NCBI RefSeq assembly: GCF_003443615.1
Contig: NZ_CP031967.1
Span: forward strand, 1,302,001-1,366,000
DNA length: 64,000 bases
DNA from: Alteromonas sp. BL110
GTDB lineage: Bacteria; Pseudomonadota; Gammaproteobacteria; Enterobacterales; Alteromonadaceae
Direction: 5' to 3'
The first letter of the stretch is position 1. Each line of letters begins with the position of its first letter. The notes below the pieces were generated by a model that was given only the letters and a program-made list of their open reading frames with translations, was not told where the DNA came from and did no database searches. The position numbers were made by a program, and so were the translations under genes. This document shows, one piece after another, positions 58,125 through 64,000 of this stretch.

Positions 58125-58598
58125 ACGCTCTCATCCTTCTTTGCCTGTTCGTGAATGTTGTCTGCGTTTCAAATTTACCATCGTAAGAAACGAGCGACGT
58201 GTTTAATCCGTCGCGTTATTTTCAAGTTTGTACGGCCTAAACATGAAAAAAAGTTCACCTACCATTAGTTATTGGTATCACCTCTTTTTCGTTTCAACTT
58301 ATGCTTTTAAAAAGGTGAACGGATAAAGCGTTTCATGTCAGCAATAGACTACGAGTTAAAATAGTTAGCTATTGTGAGCAAATAGAAGCTTTGGTCTGTA
58401 CTGAAGCGGAAACCTTTATTAAGAATGAAATGTCAGACAGCCCACCAATTTACAATTATGTAACATTTTTATTTTCTTATAATCTTGCAAGCGTTATGCT
58501 TAGTACCACGCTAAACGCCTAATGCCTTAATATATGCTCAGAAAATCCTTGAAGGGCGAGCGCCGACAAAAAGCAATAACAACAATAAAGACGTTATC
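58125..58598. other. Intergenic region between divergent acnA and cupin genes
   Basis: 474 bases without a supported gene. GTTCACCT (58253-58260) and AGGTGAAC (58313-58320) form a perfect eight-base inverted repeat about 52 bases apart, the only structure I noticed. The region must contain the acnA promoter and the one for the DUF985 cupin gene; neither is assigned. Confidence 0.5.
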
Positions 58599-59060
58599 AT
58601 GACCCATCCCCTTATTAAGAAATACAACCTTGAACCTCATCCTGAGGGAGGTTTTTATCGTCAGGTTTTCCGTTCAGAAAATCAGACTACTTCGTTTGTT
58701 CATAGTGCCAGTCGTCCAGCACTCACCCATATCTATTTTCTGTTGCTTAAGGGGCAAGTCAGTCGCTTTCATCGCGTTTTGCACGATGAGGTATGGAATC
58801 ACTACGAAGGGGCTCCCTTACAGCTATTCCAAATTCAACAACAACAGTTATGGGAACGCCGTATAGGTGGTGGCAATAACGATTATGTTGAGGTAGTTGA
58901 AGCGGGTAATTTTCAAGCGGCTGCAACTATGGGGGATTACTCACTTGTAGGTTGCACAGTTGCGCCAGGGTTTGATTTTAAAGATTTTAGCTTTATTGAA
59001 GAACCATCAATGAAAGAATGGATAAAAGTGGCCCACCCAGACCTTACACGGTTTATCTAA
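58599..59060 (+). CDS. DUF985 (Cupin_5) family protein
   Basis: A 153-residue single-domain cupin. MTHPLIKKYNLEPHPEGGFY, ALTHIYFLLLKGQVSRFHRV, HDEVWNHYEGAPLQLFQI and YSLVGCTVAPGFDFKDFSFI are the conserved blocks of the Cupin_5/DUF985 family; members are likely sugar or small-ligand binding proteins or epimerases, with no firm activity. Metal-type His/Glu residues of the cupin core are present. It is 176 bases upstream of gpmA in the same orientation, but is probably separate. Confidence 0.9.
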   Translation: MTHPLIKKYNLEPHPEGGFYRQVFRSENQTTSFVHSASRPALTHIYFLLLKGQVSRFHRVLHDEVWNHYEGAPLQLFQIQQQQLWERRIGGGNNDYVEVVEAGNFQAAATMGDYSLVGCTVAPGFDFKDFSFIEEPSMKEWIKVAHPDLTRFI

Positions 59061-59236
59061 TAAATCTCTTATTTTGACAGCAAACACACGTCTTACCTGC
59101 GATTTTATGAGTGCATAAACTGGATTTTTTAGCGCCAATCAAGGATGATGACAACAGATTTTAAATATACGTCTGAACGTCCAACTTCTGGAATTATCTC
59201 AGACTACTTCACTTTAACGCCGCAGGTAACCCAACT

Positions 59237-59983
59237 ATGTATAAATTGGTACTTATTCGTCATGGAGAAAGTCAGTGGAACTTAGAAAACCGTTTCACGG
59301 GCTGGCACGACGTTGACTTGACCGACACTGGTGTAGCACAAGCAAAGACCGCAGGTCAGCTTCTTAAAGATGCTGGATTTACATTTGACCAGGCATATAC
59401 GTCTGTACTTCTTCGCGCAATCAAAACGCTTAATATTGCCCTTGAAGAAATGGGTCAACACTATCTTCCAGTTGAGCGCCATTGGCGTTTGAACGAGCGT
59501 CACTACGGTGCATTGACCGGTCTAGACAAAGCGGAAACGGCTGCTAAGCACGGCGAAGAGCAAGTGAAAATCTGGCGTCGTAGCTTCGACATTCCACCTC
59601 CGGCAGTTGAAGACGACAGTGAACATTTCCCAGGTCACGACCCACGTTATAATAATGTAGATGCTGATATTCTACCACGTGGTGAAAGTCTGAAACTTAC
59701 TATCGAACGTGTATTACCTTACTGGCATGACGTTATTCGCCCAGACATCCAAGCTGGTAAGCGTGTCATTATAGCGGCCCATGGCAACAGCCTTCGCGCG
59801 CTTGTTAAGTATTTAGATGGTATGTCAGACGAAGAAGTATTAGGTCTTAACATCCCTACAGGTGTGCCACTAGTTTACGAACTAGATGAAAACCTTAAGC
59901 CAATCTCTAAAGAGTATCTTGGCGATGCGGATGCAATTAAAGCAATGATGGATGCAGTTGCTAAACAAGGCCAAGCGAAATAA
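59237..59983 (+). CDS. gpmA: 2,3-bisphosphoglycerate-dependent phosphoglycerate mutase
   Basis: A 248-residue glycolytic enzyme interconverting 3- and 2-phosphoglycerate. The phospho-His motif [20 protein letters not shown] puts the catalytic residue at His11. The second His is in [16 protein letters not shown]. The [20 protein letters not shown] insert and [13 protein letters not shown] are typical of the dPGM type. A strong hairpin terminator follows. Confidence 0.97.
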   Translation: MYKLVLIRHGESQWNLENRFTGWHDVDLTDTGVAQAKTAGQLLKDAGFTFDQAYTSVLLRAIKTLNIALEEMGQHYLPVERHWRLNERHYGALTGLDKAETAAKHGEEQVKIWRRSFDIPPPAVEDDSEHFPGHDPRYNNVDADILPRGESLKLTIERVLPYWHDVIRPDIQAGKRVIIAAHGNSLRALVKYLDGMSDEEVLGLNIPTGVPLVYELDENLKPISKEYLGDADAIKAMMDAVAKQGQAK

Positions 59984-60004
59984 GCGAGCGCCTTAGTAAA
60001 TGCG

Positions 60005-60030
60005 AAAAAGCCTGCGTTAGCAGGCTTTTT
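60005..60030. terminator. Terminator between gpmA and the convergent aminotransferase
   Basis: AAAAAGCCTGC-GTTA-GCAGGCTTTTT: a perfect 11-pair stem with T-runs on both strands. Confidence 0.95.
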
Positions 60031-60043
60031 TATGGATGTTATA

Positions 60044-61045
60044 CTAGTTTGGCACTTTGACTAGCCAGTTGTGGGTATCTTCGGCTTTACCCCATTGGAT
60101 ATCATTTAACGCCTGTCTAAGTTTCATTGTCACCGGGCCAGCTTCGCCGCTTCCAACCTGATACTCTTTGTCGTTATGAATAAAAGTACCCACTGGCGTA
60201 AGCACAGCCGCTGTACCAGACAGCGCAGCTTCTGTATTTGGTTTTGCAGAGCGTTCTAGTAACTCTTCAACTGTAATATCACGCTCACTTACTTTCATGC
60301 CGTGATCTTTGGCAATTTGAAGAACGGTTGCACGGGTTACTCCGTGTAAGAAGCTAGCGTCCAACCCTTTCGTAATGATCTCGTCTCCGTCAATAAGTAA
60401 GAAGTTAGCTGCACCTGTTTCCTGAACGTCACCGTTGGGACAAAACAAGATTTGATCAGCTTGCACTTCTGCGCGGGCTTTGAGAATAGGTGGTAACGCA
60501 CTGGCATAATTACCGCCACTTTTTACCATTCCCATATGCGATGCACAGCGCATCCCTGTTTCGTCTAGTAACAAGCGAAGCGGCTTTGCTCCGCCCGCAA
60601 AATAATCACCGACTGGAGACAATAATACGTATAGCATCGAATCTGCAGACGGTGCAGCTGCTTTTCCAATAGACGCTTCTGTACCGATATGAGTAGGACG
60701 AATATACATAGAACCAGGAGGCTCTGGAACCTCAGAGGCATACTTTGCTACAATATCGATGATCATCTTTTCAACTTGCGCTTTATCTATTTCTGGCAAA
60801 TTTAAAAGACGGCTACTTTGAGCAAAACGCTCAATGTTTTTATCCATTCTAAAAATATTGATGCTGCCATCTTCGTGCTTAAATGCTTTTAAACCTTCAA
60901 AGCACGTACTTGAGTAATGAAGCACGTGTGCGCCAGGATGAAGTGAAATACTGTCTGCACTGACAAATTCGGTGTCAGTCCATTTATCGTTGACAAAGGT
61001 AGCAAGTGCCATTTGTGGCATGAATACTGTACCGAATACGGCCAT
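60044..61045 (-). CDS. ilvE: Branched-chain amino acid aminotransferase (fold-type IV PLP)
   Basis: A 333-residue transaminase for the last step of Leu/Ile/Val synthesis and the first of their degradation. Seen: VLHYSSTCFEGLKAFKHEDG, SMYIRPTHIGTEASIGKAAA, MGMVKSGGNYASALPPILKA with the PLP-binding Lys, and VQETGAANFLLIDGDEIITK. Length and the SGGNYA motif match the long type II BCAT class, distinct from the 309-residue E. coli IlvE. The start MAVFGTVFMPQMALATF is the family N-terminus. Confidence 0.92.
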   Translation of the reverse strand: MAVFGTVFMPQMALATFVNDKWTDTEFVSADSISLHPGAHVLHYSSTCFEGLKAFKHEDGSINIFRMDKNIERFAQSSRLLNLPEIDKAQVEKMIIDIVAKYASEVPEPPGSMYIRPTHIGTEASIGKAAAPSADSMLYVLLSPVGDYFAGGAKPLRLLLDETGMRCASHMGMVKSGGNYASALPPILKARAEVQADQILFCPNGDVQETGAANFLLIDGDEIITKGLDASFLHGVTRATVLQIAKDHGMKVSERDITVEELLERSAKPNTEAALSGTAAVLTPVGTFIHNDKEYQVGSGEAGPVTMKLRQALNDIQWGKAEDTHNWLVKVPN

Positions 61046-61189
61046 TAGTTCGTCCTATTTACTTCGACTAAAATGATATTCGCAAGAGTTTACCAAAAAA
61101 CCTCCACATTGCTAAAAGTAAGTCGATTCTATTAAGGCTTTTATCGAATAAGAATGTCTAGAAATACTGACAACACCCCATATCCGCCG

Positions 61190-61723
61190 CTATTGCTCTT
61201 TTAGTGCTTTATCAAGCAGCAACTCTATTCGTTTAACACTTTCAACTAACGCCTTCATATCGCTGTTTTCATAATTTCTGTGTTCCGGCATTTCGCTATT
61301 ACCCGTTAGTAACTTATCTTTTTGCGCAAGGATAGTTTCTCTAAATATATCAGCATCATTGATACCAATTAGCGAGACTAAGGCACCTTGCGCAGACTGC
61401 CCTGCTGTTTCAAATGAAAGTCTATATAAGTTAAACACTCGCATTAATGGCCCTTGCACCATAGCAACATCCGTTATCTTTTCTAACGGGATAGATTTCT
61501 CTTCTTTTTGAAACACGCCCCGTTTCACGACGAGTTTTCGCTCTGTCACTGTTGCAGACATAGCAGCCAATATTCTGCTACTTATTAGAAAGAACAAAGG
61601 GATAGATATGATCAAAAAAGGTATACCGACTACAGTAATCGTAGACAATAACAATAAATTTATAAGCCAGTAAATTTTTACCGCCGGGTTAAAGGTGGCA
61701 TTTATAATTATCTTTTCAGACAT
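61190..61723 (-). CDS. Bacterial PH-domain membrane protein
   Basis: A 177-residue protein with two adjacent membrane helices (about residues 15-52) followed by a bPH_2-type domain. TERKLVVKRGVFQKEEKSIP is the hallmark strand-turn, then LEKITDVAMVQGPLMRVFNL and YRLSFETAGQSAQGALVSLI. This is the YdbS/DUF304 arrangement; the role is unknown. The C-terminus is a short charged helix (ALVESVKRIELLLDKALKEQ). It lies 144 bases upstream of the aminotransferase in the same orientation. Confidence 0.8.
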   Translation of the reverse strand: MSEKIIINATFNPAVKIYWLINLLLLSTITVVGIPFLIISIPLFFLISSRILAAMSATVTERKLVVKRGVFQKEEKSIPLEKITDVAMVQGPLMRVFNLYRLSFETAGQSAQGALVSLIGINDADIFRETILAQKDKLLTGNSEMPEHRNYENSDMKALVESVKRIELLLDKALKEQ

Positions 61724-62085
61724 AAGCAGTTCCCTCTTATAGCCTATTAAAGCGTCTAGCTAATCAATGTATGAAATGACTTACCGCTAATACACCAATA
61801 GCAAGTTAGCTAGACTAAATTTGAGATTTCTTACAATACCCTTTTCAAGGTTGAAATGCCTAACATTCTGTAATGTAGGCTTTAAAATCATTTGTAAGAT
61901 ATTACTACGCGTAAACGCTTAACGCTTACTGGTAAGCGGTTCTTGATGAAATAAATGATGGAAGCATATTGATAAAAACCCTCGTTAGGCGAGTTTAATC
62001 GTGTAAAATCGTTCCCCCCTTTAAATAAAGGGGTCTGAGTTATCCCCACAAATAATATAGCGATATCAGTGTGATAAAAAATAAC

Positions 62086-62107
62086 AATGGGGTCAGAGTA
62101 CATTTTT
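62086..62107 (+). repeat. Dispersed repeat copy A (GGGGTCAGAGTAC type)
   Basis: AATGGGGTCAGAGTACATTT and two further T. The same core recurs inverted at 62197 and 62243. This motif resembles repeats found scattered in many bacterial genomes, often next to REP-associated tyrosine transposases; no transposase gene is present here. Confidence 0.6.
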
Positions 62108-62196
62108 TCGTTTGAATAAAAACGAGAGTATATTTCTTTGAATTTTCTGTACTGGAGATAAGGTTATAACCGCGCTCTGATCTTGATAGTACTAAA

Positions 62197-62212
62197 GTAC
62201 TCTGACCCCATT
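62197..62212 (-). repeat. Dispersed repeat copy B
   Basis: GTACTCTGACCCCATT, exact reverse complement of the core of copy A, 90 bases downstream of it. Confidence 0.6.
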
Positions 62213-62242
62213 TTTGAGTGTTTGCTGGGGGAGGAATGGGTG

Positions 62243-62261
62243 AATGTACTCTGATCCCATT
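62243..62261 (-). repeat. Dispersed repeat copy C
   Basis: AATGTACTCTGATCCCATT, same orientation as copy B with one base changed. It sits just downstream of the rRNA operon end. Confidence 0.6.
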
Positions 62262-62286
62262 ACTTTTTCAGGTGCAGAAAGCAAAA

Positions 62287-62306
62287 AACCCGCCGTTAGG
62301 CGGGTT
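62287..62306 (-). terminator. rRNA operon terminator
   Basis: AACCCGCC-GTTA-GGCGGGTT, followed on the minus strand by TTTT, 12 bases past the 5S end. Confidence 0.9.
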
Positions 62307-62317
62307 CTTCTTAATGG

Positions 62318-62435
62318 GACCTGGCAGTGTCCTACTCTCACATGGGGAAACCCCACACTACCATCGGCGCTAATACGTTTCACTTCTGAGTTCGGAATGG
62401 AGTCAGGTGGTACCGTATCGCTATGGCTGCCAGGA
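62318..62435 (-). rRNA. rrf: 5S ribosomal RNA
   Basis: The minus strand begins TCCTGGCAGCCATAGCGATA and contains CCACCTGACTCCATTCCGAA and GTAGTGTGGGGTTTCCCCAT, the conserved arms of 5S rRNA. Ends CTGCCAGGT pair with the 5' end. About 118 bases; exact ends are approximate. Confidence 0.95.
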
Positions 62436-62554
62436 AAAACTGGTAACAATCTAGAAAACTGGATATTAATTCAATCAGTGAGTAACTACTTTTCACTCTA
62501 CTTGCTTTAGCTTGTCTACAACACTCAAAAGCCTAAAGCTTTTTGGGCGTTGTA

Positions 62555-64000
<1,446 letters not shown>

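Larger units (their letters stand above)
61724..62317. other. Intergenic region between PH-domain gene and rRNA operon
   Basis: About 590 AT-rich bases without a supported gene. It contains the three repeat copies and the rRNA terminator. GGGGTCTGAGTTATCCCCA at 62031-62048 may be a further diverged copy. Confidence 0.5.

Noticed and set aside
62192..62510. Open frames on both strands over 5S and its terminator
   Set aside because: They are explained by the 5S gene and flanking repeats; no ribosome-binding site.

Overview
The window looks like a chromosomal piece of a marine gammaproteobacterium of the Alteromonas type. This is an inference. It rests on protein style (DUF2982, YgjV, the Alteromonadales-like S10 ribosomal proteins, DUF808 and ThpR), moderate base composition, and housekeeping genes throughout. 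No prophage, intact insertion sequence, CRISPR array or tRNA gene was recognised.

Layout. 1-2074: 3'-truncated parC on the minus strand. 2409-5552: a BarA/GacS-like hybrid sensor kinase with a 7TMR-DISM sensor. 5582-6398: DUF2982 membrane protein preceded by an overlapping 40-codon membrane ORF. 6455-10740: RND pump operon (adaptor plus permease), divergent from its likely TetR regulator (10858-11517), with overlapping operator-like palindromes between them. 11673-13971: pyrB-hemL. 14138-15214: class III nucleotidyl cyclase. 15301-18101: DyP-type peroxidase and gamma-glutamyltransferase. 18369-19987: glnK-amtB behind a convincing NtrC/sigma-54 control region. 20203-22987: TonB-N-terminus-like protein, AraC regulator, DUF808 protein. 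23405-23811: two small envelope ORFs behind a sigma-54-like promoter. 23973-27873: divergent PBP1b and MltB-type lytic transglycosylase. 27950-37040: DUF4198 protein, HrpB helicase, ThpR, PurU, two small membrane proteins and a lipoprotein M3 peptidase. 37426-43106: chemoreceptor, two envelope proteins, CPA1 antiporter. 43379-47000: Kdo transferase and two LPS-type glycosyltransferases.

47150-52087 is the complete 11-gene S10 operon (rpsJ to rpsQ) on the minus strand, with its promoter and an attenuator-like leader. It ends at a strong terminator and is followed by glycosyltransferases instead of the spc operon. Upstream is a GAF-domain GspE/PilB-type ATPase with a Sel1-repeat neighbour, instead of fusA/tuf. 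55407-61723 carries acnA, a DUF985 cupin, gpmA, a branched-chain aminotransferase and a PH-domain membrane protein. The right edge (62318-64000) is the distal end of an rRNA operon on the minus strand (5S plus the 3' part of 23S), preceded by dispersed copies of a GGGGTCAGAGTAC-type repeat.

Working together: glnK-amtB forms an ammonium sensing and uptake module; the PBP1b/MltB pair handles wall synthesis and turnover; waaA with the glycosyltransferases builds the LPS core. The least explained items are a DyP peroxidase in which the catalytic Asp is Tyr, the orphan GAF-GspE ATPase, and the small membrane ORFs.
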